From Diplocarpon mali (taxonomy: Eukaryota > Ascomycota > Leotiomycetes > Helotiales > Drepanopezizaceae), in the NCBI GenBank assembly GCA_024741835.1, contig JAENRP010000064.1, positions 114,854 to 178,853 on the forward strand: DNA of 64,000 bases, read 5' to 3'. This document shows, piece by piece, positions 1 to 11,787 of this stretch (its first letter is position 1; each line of letters opens with the position of its first letter). The notes under the pieces were generated by a model that saw only the letters and a list, made by a program, of their open reading frames with translations, had not been told where the DNA came from and made no database searches. Made by a program: the position numbers and the translations under genes.

Positions 1-515
1 AGCGAAGCACAGGTCCCGCTCAAGGAGAAGAGCAAGGATGATGAGAATGTCGAAGCAGAATTCAATAGCATTCTCAAGAAGTCGGCTAGTGAGTTATATA
101 TTCACGCTTTGACTTCAATGTCCTAGGAACTTTCGCCCTAACCCGGTCTGCAGTTATCATTTTTTCAAAATCCTACTGCCCTCACTCTGCCCGGGCCAAA
201 GGTATACTTCTGGAAAAGTACATCATCGATCCGAAGCCCTACGTCGTCGAACTTGATCTGCACGAACTCGGCCTCGAATTGCAAGCCAAGTTGGCCGACC
301 TGACGGGCAGGAATACAGTACCTAATGTGCTGATAAATGGCATTACGATTGGTGGAGGGGACGAAGTCGCTGCGCTGGATTCGAGCAGGACGTTGATAGA
401 GAAAATCATGACTCTGGGAGGGAAGAAGATTGTTGAGGCGAAGCTTCGGCCTATAGCGGATACCAAGGAGCAGCCTACCGAGGCTGTGAGGGACGCGGCA
501 CGTGGATTGAGATGA
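1..515 (+). CDS. Glutaredoxin (5' partial)
   Basis: This is the C-terminal part of a glutaredoxin, a glutathione-dependent thiol-disulfide oxidoreductase; the start lies upstream of the window. Two exons are read, 1-88 and 154-515, joined across a 65-bp GTGAGT...CAG intron. The second exon opens with IIIFSKSYCPHSARAK, the beta-strand and active site of the fold, followed by the glutathione-binding segment TVPNVLINGITIGGGDE. The active site is CPHS: the first catalytic Cys is present and the second is Ser, as in monothiol or Grx6/7-like enzymes, rather than the dithiol CPYC. The acidic, lysine-rich stretch before the domain suggests an N-terminal extension, perhaps a secretory-pathway stem as in yeast Grx6/7, which is inference. 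A further tail of about 30 residues follows the domain. The family call is firm; the subtype is not. Confidence 0.88.
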
Positions 516-1529
516 TACCAGCTGCTCTGTGGCCTGTACAATTGGGAGTTGAATTTTGAGGGATAGTATTGAAGAGGCATGGCATTTTGGGCGTTGAGGA
601 ATAGGATAGGATGGGATGGGATCAGATGCACTGCGACGGCGTTGGGTTGGACTGAGTTCATTCTTTCTTGAAGGGTTGGTGAGTCCTGGGAAAGAATACC
701 ATCGCAGCCTTGTACTTCTCTACTATTGGGTTTCAATGGTAACCATCCGGATAGTTTCTTGATGAGGAGAATGTCACTCCGTAGCCTAGTGGGCGTCAAG
801 ATAGTCCAACAAGATGCTTTGAAGTGAGTCTCTGTTCGTGGGGAATGGTATGTGGTGGGAAGGTATGCCTGGCCAGAACTTTCTACCCCACGGTTTCTCA
901 TAAATACATACCTTCATCTCGACAATGGATACTCGCAATCCTGAGGAAGCAAATAGATGCCGGCACTTTCTTTACAGACCACAGGGTCTAGTTGCAAACA
1001 CCTGATGTACCTTCATATGGTCATCAACCAAGATGCTGGGCTCTGCCTGAAGTCCTGGTGGCTTAAAGATTGCAAAAAGTCCACCAACCCGGAAAAATCT
1101 GGCGCACGGCCAAATACGCCGAAATCATCAACGTCATCAGGGAGCCGCGATTCGCTAAAGCTCGTTCCTGACCGAAAGGAGACTAGTTGCGGGAGAGCTT
1201 CTTCGGATTTGAAGTCGATGCATGTCGATCACCCAAAGGTATGATATCATGTCTAGGTGAGCTTTTCTCGCTTACTCGTAGTTATTACCGGCTCGGGCAA
1301 GGCGTGAGGCTCGAGCATGCGTTACATACCTGAGGTACGGATCGAAGGCCGAGAGCTGTTCGCGCATTTGCATATCGTCATGGATTGATGTTTTGGGTGC
1401 GTGGTGCATATATGAATATCGTTTCCGACATAGTTGCCAATTTTTTTTTACCCTTTTCTCTTTCGAATTGGTCTCATTTCTGGGTTTCGAGCAATCATTC
1501 AGCACCTTTTTCTTTGTGGTCTCGACATC
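516..1529. other. Intergenic, nothing supported
   Basis: This gap holds the 3' flank of the glutaredoxin gene and the 5' flank of the MFS gene. Open frames here, including a 220-codon one on the minus strand over the glutaredoxin, have no recognisable domain and look accidental. Confidence 0.5.
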
Positions 1530-3433
1530 ATGGCGGAGCTCGTAAGAGATACAGCCTTCGGCAAGTGCCTTCGCCTGGTTTCCAGAGGCAGAGCGATGCA
1601 GTATGAAGAGGAAAGGGATTCTTCGCTGTGGGAACGATATGTCGATGTCGAGAAGAGTGGGAGGATGGCTCATCATGGAACGACGGAGGAGGAGCAGCAT
1701 GGCAACCAGAGAGCGGAGGACGAAAAAGCTAGCGAGAGCCACGAGGGAAGAGTCGGTGAGAAGCCAGAGGAGACTGGCGATGGGCATGAGAGCGCGGGAA
1801 GCCCAGATCAGCCTTCTTTCAGACGGCGGGATACAGGTATCAACGAGCTTAACCCCTACACGGCAGTAAACGGGGACTCCAGGAGAAGTTCCGGTACGAG
1901 AGTCGCCAGTGGCGAGAATAGGCGTACGAACGCTCTCAGTGGTGTCCTTGTCGATCCCGAGAAGGGGCGCGACGTGACGATAGTTACATGGTATGGGAAC
2001 AACGATCCTGAGGTATGTATATCTAGGCCTTTATTTCGAATGGCATATACTGACGATTATAGAATCCGATGAACTGGTCAACGGGCAAGAAGATCTTTGT
2101 GACTGCTATGATCTGTCTTCTGACTTTCTCGGTTTATATTGGATCAGCCATTTACTCTGCTGGCACCATGGAAATCATGGAAGTCTTTGGTGTCAGCCAA
2201 GTCGCTGCTACTTTAGGCCTCACTCTCTTCGTCGCTGGCTACGGTCTAGGACCCATGATCTGGGCTCCTATGAGTGAAATTCCTCAAATCGGGAGGAACC
2301 CGATCTACATTGGTACCTTGTTTGTATTCGTTTTCCTTCAGTTTGCCGTTATATACGCCAAGAACTTCGGCATGCTACTCGCGTTCCGATTTTTGACTGG
2401 ATTCTTCGGGTCGCCGGTACTCGCAACAGGAGGCGCCTCGCTATCAGATATGTACAGACCTTCGAAGCGGGCCTACGCCATCGGAATCTGGGGTTTGGCC
2501 GCTATCTGTGGGCCAGTTCTGGGTCCTCTTATCGGAGGCTTTGCTGCTCAGCATAAGGGATGGCAGTGGACAATATGGGAATTGTTATGGCTGAGTGGGT
2601 TTGCGCTCATCGTCCTGATCGTCTTCCTTCCTGAGACGAGCTCGACGAATATTTTGTACCGCCGCACCCGCCGACTTCGCAAGCTCACAGGAAGACATGA
2701 CCTTAAATGCGAACCCGAGCTTGTGGGAGAGCAAATGTCGTTTAAGGACATCGCGATGATGACTCTTGTGAAGCCATTCTCGCTTACATTCACAGAGCCA
2801 ATTCTATTCTTACTGAACTTGTACATTGCTCTGATCTATGGGCTTCTCTACGTCTGGTTTGAGTCCTTCGCTATCGTCTTTACCGGGATCTATGGCTTCA
2901 ACCTGGGTCTGGAAGGATTGTCATTCGTGGGTATATTGGTCGGAGGCTTTGTCGTCATTGGACCTTTTTGTGTGTACCTGAAGTACGTTCAAGAGCCGCA
3001 ATTCAACGAAAACGGAGAACTCAAGCCTGAAAAACGCCTTCCACCGGCCTTCGTTGGAGCGTTCTGTATCCCAATTTGTATGTTTTGGTTTGGCTGGACA
3101 TCTCGAGCATCTGTGCATTGGATCGTACCCATCATCGGCTCCTCCTTTTTCACCATTGGGGCATTTCTTCTTTTCAACTCAGTCCTCAATTATCTCGGCG
3201 ACGCATATCCTGAACATGCCGCGTCAGTACTTGCAGGCAACGACTTCTTCAGATCAAGCTTCGGTGCGGGATTTCCGTTGTTCGCAAACGCCATGTTCAC
3301 TAAATTAGGTGTTGGGGGCGCGAGCTCGTTGTTGGGAGGCCTGTCCATCGTTTTCATCCCGATCCCTTTCTTACTTTACAAGTACGGAGAGCAGATCCGA
3401 AAGAAGAGTAAGAGGGCGAGACACGATCTCTAA
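1530..3433 (+). CDS. MFS multidrug transporter, DHA1 type
   Basis: This encodes a plasma-membrane drug:H+ antiporter of the major facilitator superfamily, 617 aa, in two exons (1530-2012 and 2063-3433) with a 50-bp intron. The ATG at 1530 sits in the context ATCATGGCG. It gives a hydrophilic N-terminus of about 180 residues ending in the hallmark segment GNNDPENPMNWS, which spans the splice junction. Twelve hydrophobic segments follow, with the loop 2-3 motif region GLGPMIWAPMSE and FLTGFFGSPVLATGGAS in helices 3-4. This arrangement is typical of Flr1/Mfs1-type DHA1 exporters of fungicides and toxins; substrate cannot be read from the sequence, and a polyamine transporter is an alternative. 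It stands alone, without biosynthetic genes beside it, so it is more likely general detoxification than cluster export. Confidence 0.93.
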
Positions 3434-4148
3434 ATCCTGTAGATCTCTGTTGTACGATGTTGATTTCTGGGTTTGGATCATTGGGCGGAGCCCTGCAGAG
3501 ACTGTCGTTCATATGCGAAAAGGCTGCTTGTTGGTTCGATGTAATGTCTAGACCAGATGCCCCTCCCCTTCCCTCAATGTAAATACTCGCAAATTTAATA
3601 ATAAATTTTTCCGGTCTATGCTCCCAGTCAGGAGTTGGACACTTCGCTTTATGGAGAGCGCGGAAAGGAAGATGATCGGTCATGCGAGCGATGGCCCACA
3701 CTGAGTCTACATGCTTATAGTACAGAATGCTGCGAAGGCGACATATCTATATCACGAGACACGATCCACTTGACAAACATAGAATGACTGGGCGCTTATC
3801 ATCCGGTCATTCGGGGGAGGGGTAGATGCGGGGTCAACCTTCCAAGCTCAAGCAACACCTTGATGGACACCCGCCTCGGCGACGAGGCTATCAGCCTCGC
3901 GCCTTCCATGTTGATTCACAACCTCCACCTCAATGAGACGGGAGTCAGTGGGCCTTCTCTCTCCAAGGCTCCTCCTGCCTTCCGAGTACCTTGAGGGCTG
4001 GCATTTTTCAATAAAACTGCCACGATGCTCGTCTCGGGTCTGTTCATGTCCAATTGCTTTATCCTCCAGCTACTACGCAACCCATCATTCAGTCATTGCT
4101 CTGAGATTGCTATCTTTCAAGGCTATCCGTCTCGTTATTTATAGATTT
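3434..4148. other. Intergenic, nothing supported
   Basis: This gap lies between the MFS gene and an orphan multi-exon gene on the same strand. No domain, repeat or RNA gene was seen. Confidence 0.5.
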
Positions 4149-5487
4149 ATGGAGAGCCTGCTGGGCCTAAAGGGTATGCGATTGTTACTGTTACATGCAA
4201 TCTGGTTACTAACTACTGACAGACAACATTCCTCCTGCGATCGCTACGCCAATTATGGGATTATTCCGGAGCAATAGAGGTGTTGAGCTGCTTCCAGAGG
4301 TCTCTCTTCAGATTGTGGGAGCAGTTCTGAAATCCGAGCCCAAGGCTGCTGGACTCCTCTTGTCTCTTTCAAAAGTCTATAGCCCACCCCCCCACCCACC
4401 CTTCTTCACCCTCCTGCATAATTCGAGAACGTCCATTGGCGAATTACCAAATATAGGCCTTGATGAAAGAAGACCGTGCTAACAAGATGCAGACTTTTTA
4501 TTCGCTCCTTTCGACGTACGAAATGTCCGTTGCCAGAACTCTGCTGGATACAAACAAACATAAGTTCGCCTATACGAATGCCAGCCAGGCGGAAGTGCTA
4601 TCTTCACAGATTCCACCCAGCGATACTGTTATATCAAAACTTTCCTATCCCTGGATCTCGGAAATGCAATGCCGATCGGATACAATTGACTTTTTGGTCG
4701 AGCATGAACTTACAGAGATGTTGGATGTCACGAACAGCTGGCCAACCCTTGATAGACCCAAGGCTGAACTATCGAAACGCTTAACAATTTTCAAGAGAAG
4801 AGCCCTTTTGCTTTTGTACAGGTTGGTAGACTGTGCAGTAAGTGGCTTCCTGCCCAAGATGGATATTTGGTTAAGTCTTTCTAGGCTGGTCTCACAGAAA
4901 CGCACACCATCAGGGCCCATCAATCTGAGTTCCTTGATGGCCTTTCATCGGAAGAACTGGCGAGTTTGGGAACCATGGTGGAGGTTATGGGACAAGGCTT
5001 TTTCAACGTGACTAAAAGTGCCTTGCATGCCTCTGGTCTCTTGACCAATATTGTAAGCCAGTCACCAGTCGAACGTACAGTTACTCACCAACTACCAAGC
5101 TGACTTTTCAAGCCTTTACGTCCCTCGAGTGCTTCCAATTTATACACACCGACCTCTACTCCCATGGAAGACTTACATAACGATAACTGGGTTCGGGAGT
5201 GTATGTGCGTTTTCGAAGACCTTATTCAAAGATACGGACCGTATTATGCCTACGCATATTTCGAGGGATCGAACTCTCCGAAACGTGCCGACTTATGGGC
5301 TCGTAAAATGTTGCAAAACGGACTCGACAACATGAATGCTTACGAAATGGGTTATACAATGGCATACGCAAGCTTGCAGAGCATTGTTTGGCGGGTCTTC
5401 AGTAAAAAGGTTGACTGCACTTTGCAGAATAGCTGGCAAGTCTCCAAAGGGATAATCGAGAGGCAGATGGAAGGTTACCAAGTTTGA
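4149..5487 (+). CDS. Orphan hypothetical protein, five exons
   Basis: I do not recognise the family. A consistent gene model has exons 4149-4173, 4223-4374, 4457-4837, 4885-5052 and 5113-5487, coding for 366 aa. Most introns have good ends (GTATGC...CAG, GTAAGT...TAG, GTAAGC...AAG); the second donor, GTCTAT, is weak and uncertain. The reading frame is maintained across every junction, and stretches such as GLSSEELASLGTMVEVMGQG and EDLIQRYGPYYAYAYFEGS have the amphipathic composition of a folded helical protein. No signal peptide or membrane segment is evident. The protein has few basic or low-complexity stretches and may be a lineage-restricted cytosolic protein. The model is supported by splice logic only, not by homology. 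Confidence 0.55.
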
Positions 5488-6115
5488 AGGAATCATGACG
5501 AATGTTGGAGTTAGAGATACCCAAAAGTATGGTTAATACAGCGCAACGAAGAACTTTGAAGTACCACAGCAGCTCTGGAGTCCAAAGCTTGAGGCCGGCA
5601 ATGAAGCTGTCGAATGTAATGCGAATGTATATTTCGAGAAAAACCACTGGCGCTTTTCATGATCTCGAGATCCAGGTGATATTCTCGCTTTACGAGATTT
5701 CGTGCTCTAAATCGTTTCTTGTTGACTATAACTCGCTAAGCCTCGCTTACCCCTTTATCTAGTGTGACTTGAACCACATTCAAACACCCGCAACAAGTAT
5801 CACATCCACAACAGAACCAAGTGATTTGGTGGGCGTTTGGGCCTCTCACTGTTCAGATTGCTCAATTTTCACGTGTTCACTGTAGGTTTAGATATGGGTG
5901 GCGATAATTAAAATACAAAACTAACGTTATAAATCGACGACCTAGGCCGACCATTCATATCCTAGTCGTATGGGTGACATACCAAAATCCTGCATACGAA
6001 ATACTAAACTACAAAGTTGTTGATACAAAGATACCAACCACACACGATTCCAGGAGCTGGCTAAGATATACCAACACTACTCAACAAACAGTAAGGCACA
6101 CGATCAGCATCTTTC
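5488..6115. other. Intergenic, convergent gene ends
   Basis: This is an AT-richer stretch between the 3' ends of two convergent genes. Nothing else is supported. Confidence 0.5.
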
Positions 6116-7045
6116 CTACCAATCAGAGGTAGGTGCTTCTTCATCTCTAAGCTCTAGCGTGCCATCCGTAGCCAAAGAACCCTCAAACAAAGACTTGATA
6201 ACCTGTTGGTGCTTCCCGAGAACGTCCCGGGTAAGGTCACTGCTGCAAAGTCCGTAGATGATTAGGGACTTCAAGTTCAGACCCCGCATCCTCCTCGCGC
6301 CAGCTGCGAGGATCTCATCAATCTCAAACAGAGCACCGGCGTCCGAGAGCGCGGAGTAAGTTCTGAGATCTAAGACGAGATGCTTGAGGTTCGGCAACGA
6401 TTCCCAGTCGACCTTCAGTTGCCAATCCCAATCTATTTGATGCGCCCATCGCCAGCCGTCCTTGCTCTTGAACACGATGCGTTTAATCTCGTGTCGGTAC
6501 TTGTCAGCGCACTGATATGCCGCTGCGTCGAGGTCTTGTCGGTGTTGCGACGAGCCTTTGGCATCGCAGTCGTCAGGTCGGTCGACGAATCTCAGTAGGC
6601 GAACGGCAACGGCATCTCGAAAAGTCTGGAATCCGCTTACGATTTGGTCCAGCTCCTTGGCATTTTTTTCCGGCTCGGTGCTTCGTACGGCCGAATCGAG
6701 GTGCTCCATCTCCGCATTGGCAGAGCAGTCGAATACAAAGGTGTGGTTCCGAAAGAATTGTTTGTAGCCTTCTTCGAAGATAAATGGGCTCATCGAGGTA
6801 ATGACCGGGCAGGGCAGGTTGAAGGTGGCATGGTCCAGACCGGCTTCTATTGATCGATGGGATCCTTGGTCGCACGACCATGGGTCGAAGCATCTTCCGT
6901 GAAGATCTTTCATACAGGCCCTCTCTGGAACGACCATCTTGGCGACTATCATGACCTTAAGCTCGTCGGGAATCTGGAGTGGCAGAAGCAGCGATGGTTG
7001 AGGTTTCGTGCCTGGACACTGAGAGCATTTATGTGTAGACATCAT
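6116..7045 (-). CDS. Hypothetical protein, F-box-like N-terminus
   Basis: This is a single-exon protein of 309 aa starting at tandem ATG codons (7045 and 7042). Residues about 22-45 include LLLPLQIPDELKVMIVAKMV, which resembles the short helical motif at the start of fungal F-box and 2EXR-type proteins. The rest contains alternating helices and strands with repeats such as LPNLKHLVLDLRTYS and LNLKSLIIYGLCSSD, reminiscent of degenerate leucine-rich repeats. F-box proteins of this kind are substrate adaptors of SCF ubiquitin ligases and form large, fast-evolving families in Pezizomycotina. That function is inferred from the general pattern only. The gene is divergent from sfh1, about 0.9 kb away. 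Confidence 0.6.
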   Translation of the reverse strand: MMSTHKCSQCPGTKPQPSLLLPLQIPDELKVMIVAKMVVPERACMKDLHGRCFDPWSCDQGSHRSIEAGLDHATFNLPCPVITSMSPFIFEEGYKQFFRNHTFVFDCSANAEMEHLDSAVRSTEPEKNAKELDQIVSGFQTFRDAVAVRLLRFVDRPDDCDAKGSSQHRQDLDAAAYQCADKYRHEIKRIVFKSKDGWRWAHQIDWDWQLKVDWESLPNLKHLVLDLRTYSALSDAGALFEIDEILAAGARRMRGLNLKSLIIYGLCSSDLTRDVLGKHQQVIKSLFEGSLATDGTLELRDEEAPTSDW

Positions 7046-7941
7046 GCTTCGCTTATTCTTTAGGGGGGAGTTCCCTCGAAGGACTTGAAAAAAAAATGTA
7101 GAGAATTGGAGAGGGAAGAATATAAGTTAGAATAATAGAGTATTATGTTTAGGAAGAGGGCTCTGGATGGACATTTATAGGACAGAGGATTGATCAAGAA
7201 AAAGCTAACACGAAGCTTGTGGAGATACTATGTCATTTGAAAATGTACTAGTAACTATCAACAAACCGGCGCCTTAGACCATTTTTCAGAGCCAGTCCCA
7301 CGACATCTGGATCTTAGCAGGCGAGTGAGCTATCTCCACACGACTAGTTACTGTATATGACATAGGCGCAAGCCAAATCCGGGTAGGAAGAGTGGAGGCA
7401 GTGAGTCTCTACACGACCTTGTGAACAAGAAGCAGATTAATGAGATAGATTAAGGCCTTCTGAGTGTCTGAGCGAGGACGTTCCAACGGAGAACGAGGAG
7501 GGGGAATGTATGGAAGAAAGAAGGATATACCTACAGTACTGGAAATTGGCGTTTCCATAACAAAGTCCCGCTACGGTGTAATCAAGCAATGCCATAAGGT
7601 ATGGACTATCTCGGCTATTTTAGAGTGGAGGGCACGTGTCGAGGCTAGTCTCAAAATCGTTAGACAGCGACATCAAAGTATGTTCGCGATGAGGACGCGC
7701 CGAAGCTCAATAGCCCGAGAGACGAGCATATGCTTCGAAGAACCTCGAAGCATCCAGACTTCGGAACAATATTTCAACCTTGCGCAAAACTCCATTGATG
7801 ATAGCGCGTTCTGGCGCCCTCTTAAAAAGGTGGTCTTGAGAATTGTGCTTTCGTGGGTGTCTACCCGCGCATTGAATCTCCCTGCGCTTCAATCCAAACT
7901 CAACCTCACCCTTCGGACTGGCCACGTTGGGCCAAGCAGCT
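7046..7941. other. Intergenic between divergent genes
   Basis: This probably contains the promoters of the F-box-like gene (minus) and sfh1 (plus). An open frame of 174 codons at 7464-7988 overlaps the sfh1 start in another frame and shows no domain. Confidence 0.45.
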
Positions 7942-9789
7942 ATGATGAATTCCGATCCGCAAGCCTTCATATCGAGCTACGCACCTAGGTTGCGCACATA
8001 CGCCAATGCCCTCCTCACTCCAGTGATCCAACCTGCGACAGCTCTCGCTGCACCTCTAGCAAGAACGACTAAGAGAGGAACGACCGCGGTCAACTACGCA
8101 GAGGCAGATGGCTATGATGAGCTCGAAGATGACGAAGACGATAATAGGAGAAGGCCGACTGGGCTGAGGAGTATACGAAAAGAGGATTTGCCGCAGACGA
8201 AGCAGGATATCAGCGAGAAGGTCGGGAAGCTCGCAGATTCTCCCGTTCAGGTTCAGGGCGTATGGAGAGAGTGGATGGGAAAGATGCGGAATGCGAAGTC
8301 AGATCTGCAGAACTATGCTCAAGCATCCCTCCCATTGACATTGATCCCAATTCGCATCGACCTCGATATCCCCGCCTTTACTCCTCCCGCCCCTCTACCA
8401 CCCCCAGTCAATGTTCCATATGGCAGGAATGTCGACCTTTCCCTCTCGGTTTACAGGCCACAAGAGACTACAGTGCCGTATCGGCTAAAGGATGTCTTCC
8501 TGTGGAATCTGCACGAGACATTGATAACTACGGATCAGTTTGCTCAGTCAATGGTGCAGGATCTCGATCTTCCACATCGTGCGATGATGGCAGCCGAAAT
8601 CAGCAAACAAATCCGAACCCAACTGGAGGAGTATGCTGGGGTTGCTCTCCACCCTCTCTTTCATTCTCAAGAGACTGCGACTGAGAATGGAGTGGTCACG
8701 ACCATCAAGCCAGCCATTACTTCCCGAGATGTGTCAGGAACGCCAGCGAGTGGGCATGCCACGCCCATGCGGAATGGCGCCGGCCAGATAAATGGAATCT
8801 CGGGAGAATCGAAATCTACTGAGGATGGCGCCCCGGTAGAAGAGATTGCAGCTTCGGCAGCTGCTATCCTTCCAGATTCCGATGATTTCAATCCAGACGA
8901 CACCTACAGATGCCTCATCAACTTGAATGTTAACCTCTCGGGAATCTTGTACACAGACAAGTTCGAATGGTCGCTGTTACACCCTCCTGGAACGGCCGAG
9001 ATATTTGCCAAACAAACCTGTGCTGATATTGGTCTGCCCGCAGAGTGGGTTCCAGCTGTGGCCCATGCAATTTACGAAGCTGTTCTGCGTCTGAAGAAGG
9101 AGGCCTGCGAGAGCGGAGGACTGGTTGTTGGATATGGTGTCGATATACCAAACGAAGCTGCCCATGGTGCGGAGGCTGGATGGAGGTATGATAACGAGCA
9201 TTTGGCAGCTGACTGGGAACCAAGGGTTGAGGCACTTTCGAAGGAGGATATTGAAAAGCGCGAAGGAGATCGAGAGAGGCAGATTCGGAGATTGAGGCGC
9301 GAGACTGCACGTTTCTCGTCAACGGCTTTAATGGTTGGGGGCACGCCGCAGGCTGACAATAAGGGCTATTTCGACTCGGAGCCAGCCGAAGAGCGAATGG
9401 GCAGAGGCGAGCGAACCAAGAAGAAGCGGAGGTTCAGATCTCTGAGCCCTCCGAGATCTGGAACCCCAGGAGGAAGAGGTACCCCTGATGTTGGTGGGAT
9501 CCCAGGTTATGGCGGGGGCGGAACTCTCACCGATTTTGAAAGAACCCAATGGAGATGTAGACACTGTCATATTTGGGGTACATCTGTTTGGGGTGTGCGA
9601 GATGGTCCCCAGGGTCCTAAGGTAAGTAGTTGTAATGCCCTTTTTCCTCACTGAGACAGAAACATGCTAACATTCTGCTTTTAGACTCTTTGTAACAACT
9701 GTGGCTTTATCTTTGAGCGAGATCGCAAACTTCCAAAATGGGCAAAAGACTTGCATAGAACTGATTTACGACCTGCTGATTATCGATGA
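7942..9789 (+). CDS. sfh1: RSC chromatin-remodelling subunit Sfh1 (SNF5/SMARCB1 family)
   Basis: This is the SNF5-family core subunit of the RSC remodelling complex, nuclear, 594 aa. Exons are 7942-9621 and 9685-9789, with a 63-bp intron (GTAAGT...TTTTAG). The ATG at 7942 gives MMNSDPQAFISSYAPRLRTY, the usual start of fungal Sfh1. The SNF5 domain holds two repeats, the first around PYRLKDVFLWNLHE (about residue 180) and the second around CLINLNVNLSGILYTDKFEW (about residue 325). A C-terminal GATA-like zinc finger follows: WRCRHCHIWGTSVWG is encoded before the intron and LCNNCGFIFERD after it, so the intron splits the finger. This fusion of the SNF5 domain to a GATA-type finger is typical of filamentous fungi. 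Acidic and Ser/Arg-rich linkers lie at about residues 45-60 and 490-530. Confidence 0.93.
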
Positions 9790-10344
9790 GCAATGAAATG
9801 GAGGTACCTGTTTTGATGTCACTGCCACGTCATTTTTCTCTCTCTCTTTCAAACTCAACCTTGTGCGTGATTGGGGGTCTTCTGTACTTACAGACGGAGT
9901 ACTTTGGAGTCAAATATGGAGGGCGGCATATCACGTATACCACGTGGACATTAGATGGATCGAATGGTGCAGGTTAGAGGTTTAACCATGTGTAAGATAG
10001 CCAAGCCCGCTACGTAACTGGCCGGCAGGGCCTTGATCAGAAAAGCCATAATTCCATAGCAGGATGATCAATCACGTTGCGATGTAGACTGAGATTTCCG
10101 GGATTTACTGATGTTGGCTGTACAGTTGAGCAAAAAATCTAGACAGTTGGTCGCTGATTGAATATTGACAGGTTCATAGCCAAATGCAGCTCCTCAGGCC
10201 ACCTCGATGCAATGCAGATTAGTATAACTCGACCATCGTCAGAACAGCGAGCCCTAGCCACCCCGCCTGAATGCCACTGATACTGTGCCATGCATGCTGA
10301 AGAACTCCAGGTGGCAATGGTCCTCGATAGAAACAACAGCCAAT
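9790..10344. other. Intergenic, convergent gene ends
   Basis: This contains the 3' flanks of sfh1 and of the orphan gene on the other strand. No further feature is seen. Confidence 0.5.
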
Positions 10345-10944
10345 TCAGTGGCGACGCGTGCGCTTCGAGTCCGTCTCAACAGGCTCCTCGCTGCCGTTTC
10401 TCTCCCGCTTCTGCAGAGCCTGCGCCAGATTCATCTTAGTCACCCTAGAGTCTGTCGGCATACCCTCCAGAGATGGCGCGATCCGCTCCATGACCGCGCG
10501 CTCTCCAACCAGATTCTTGGCGCCCTCGACAGTCGTAGCGGCGTTGACGTGGACGTTGATGGGGCGCGGTCGTCCTTCCTCGTCGACCAAGGGGACTCCA
10601 GTCTGGCCGTAAGCCATGCTCTTCAGCGCCTCGATGATGCCGAGAGAGACCTTGTTGGCGGTCAAGCTGGGCTCGAGGGCGACCAGGTTGCTGTCACCTT
10701 TGATGAGGAGCGGCACGCTGATGTACATTGTGATTGCCGAGGCCGGGACCAGCGGAGGCTCGTCATCGCCGTCAGACTCCTGGTCACCGTCGTCGGCAGG
10801 TGGGTTATAGGCGGGCCGGATCCGAGCGTTTGGTGCAGCTTGTCTGGCTGGCGCTCTAGCTGGAGCGGCTCGAGGTTGCGGTGCGAAGCTGCCAGCGCCC
10901 AGTACCGGGGCTGGTGGAGGACCGCTTGGGTTTGTCGGTGCCAT
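10345..10944 (-). CDS. Conserved-looking hypothetical protein with Pro/Ala-rich N-terminus and basic tail
   Basis: This is a single-exon frame. I chose the ATG at 10944 (199 aa, starting MAPTNPSGPPPAPVLG) over an upstream in-frame ATG at 11244 because the extra 100 residues are low in complexity and lie in likely 5' UTR. The first 70 residues are Pro/Ala/Arg-rich, with an acidic patch (DDGDQESDGDDEPP) before a compact domain of about 100 residues that contains ITMYISVPLLIKGDSNLVAL and GRPRPINVHVNAATTVEGAK. The C-terminus ends KRTRRH after a Glu-rich stretch, so a nuclear location is possible. I cannot assign a family. Confidence 0.6.
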   Translation of the reverse strand: MAPTNPSGPPPAPVLGAGSFAPQPRAAPARAPARQAAPNARIRPAYNPPADDGDQESDGDDEPPLVPASAITMYISVPLLIKGDSNLVALEPSLTANKVSLGIIEALKSMAYGQTGVPLVDEEGRPRPINVHVNAATTVEGAKNLVGERAVMERIAPSLEGMPTDSRVTKMNLAQALQKRERNGSEEPVETDSKRTRRH

Positions 10945-11787
10945 TGTTCGTGGTTGGAGGTGTTTGGTCAGCTGGTGAGGATGGGGACCCGGGGAATTCG
11001 TTGGAGTCGCGGCAAGAGGAGCAGCAGTGCTTGCTTGGTGGGCTGAAGGCGGGAATCCTGATGAGACTCGGTGACTCGAAGCTCCCTGAGCGCTTGGCTT
11101 TTGCAAGAGGATGCGTTTGCTGTTCAAGGAAGCTCTACGGAACACTATCCTAGATGGATGGATTTGAATGGGACGTGGAAGAGGAGACTCCACAGATAAT
11201 TGGATAAAAGGAATGGTGAAATATCCATGGTAGTCAACATACAATAGTAGACGATCTCGCTTAAATTTGTTGTGGTTACCTCACAATGGTAAGAAATTCG
11301 CGCTAAAACTAGGGACAATAGGAAGGAAAGGGCACTAGTGAACAGGGGCACTAAAACAACACTCACTCTGATGCTCAGGCCTGGCGATTAGAACTCCCTC
11401 CAAGAAATTCCAGTGTTGATAAGTCACAGCCATGTCTTGATCATCAAGCTGACTAAATCTGTGTTGATATGCTGGTAGTTTCATGTCGGATAGATGCGGA
11501 CTGAGGATGTGCAAAAAACTCTTGGTATCGTCAGAGAGCGAGGTATTCACGATGAGGGTTAGCGTGGACTTACTACCTTGCATTTGAAGGCGATTGAGAC
11601 CTTTGACCAGGATTTTCGTAACTTCTAATTACAAAGGCAGAGATTGAATATCACGGATGATAATCGCAAGACATAACTAGCTGGTGTACAATTCAGAGTA
11701 TTCCGCCCGCGCTCATCCATTTTCACGGTGGTACAGGGTCAACGTCCAAGGAGTGGAGCGAGCTTGGTCAATTTTGCCATAACTGCT
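10945..11787. other. Intergenic, nothing supported
   Basis: This lies between the 5' end of the orphan gene and the 3' end of rpn13, both on the minus strand. It probably includes the orphan gene's promoter. Short open frames show no domain. Confidence 0.45.

Noticed and set aside
239..901. Minus-strand open frame of 220 codons
   Set aside because: It overlaps the glutaredoxin exon antisense, shows no domain, and has composition expected of the opposite strand of a gene.
1272..1787. Minus-strand open frame of 171 codons
   Set aside because: It is antisense to the MFS N-terminal exon and has no family features.
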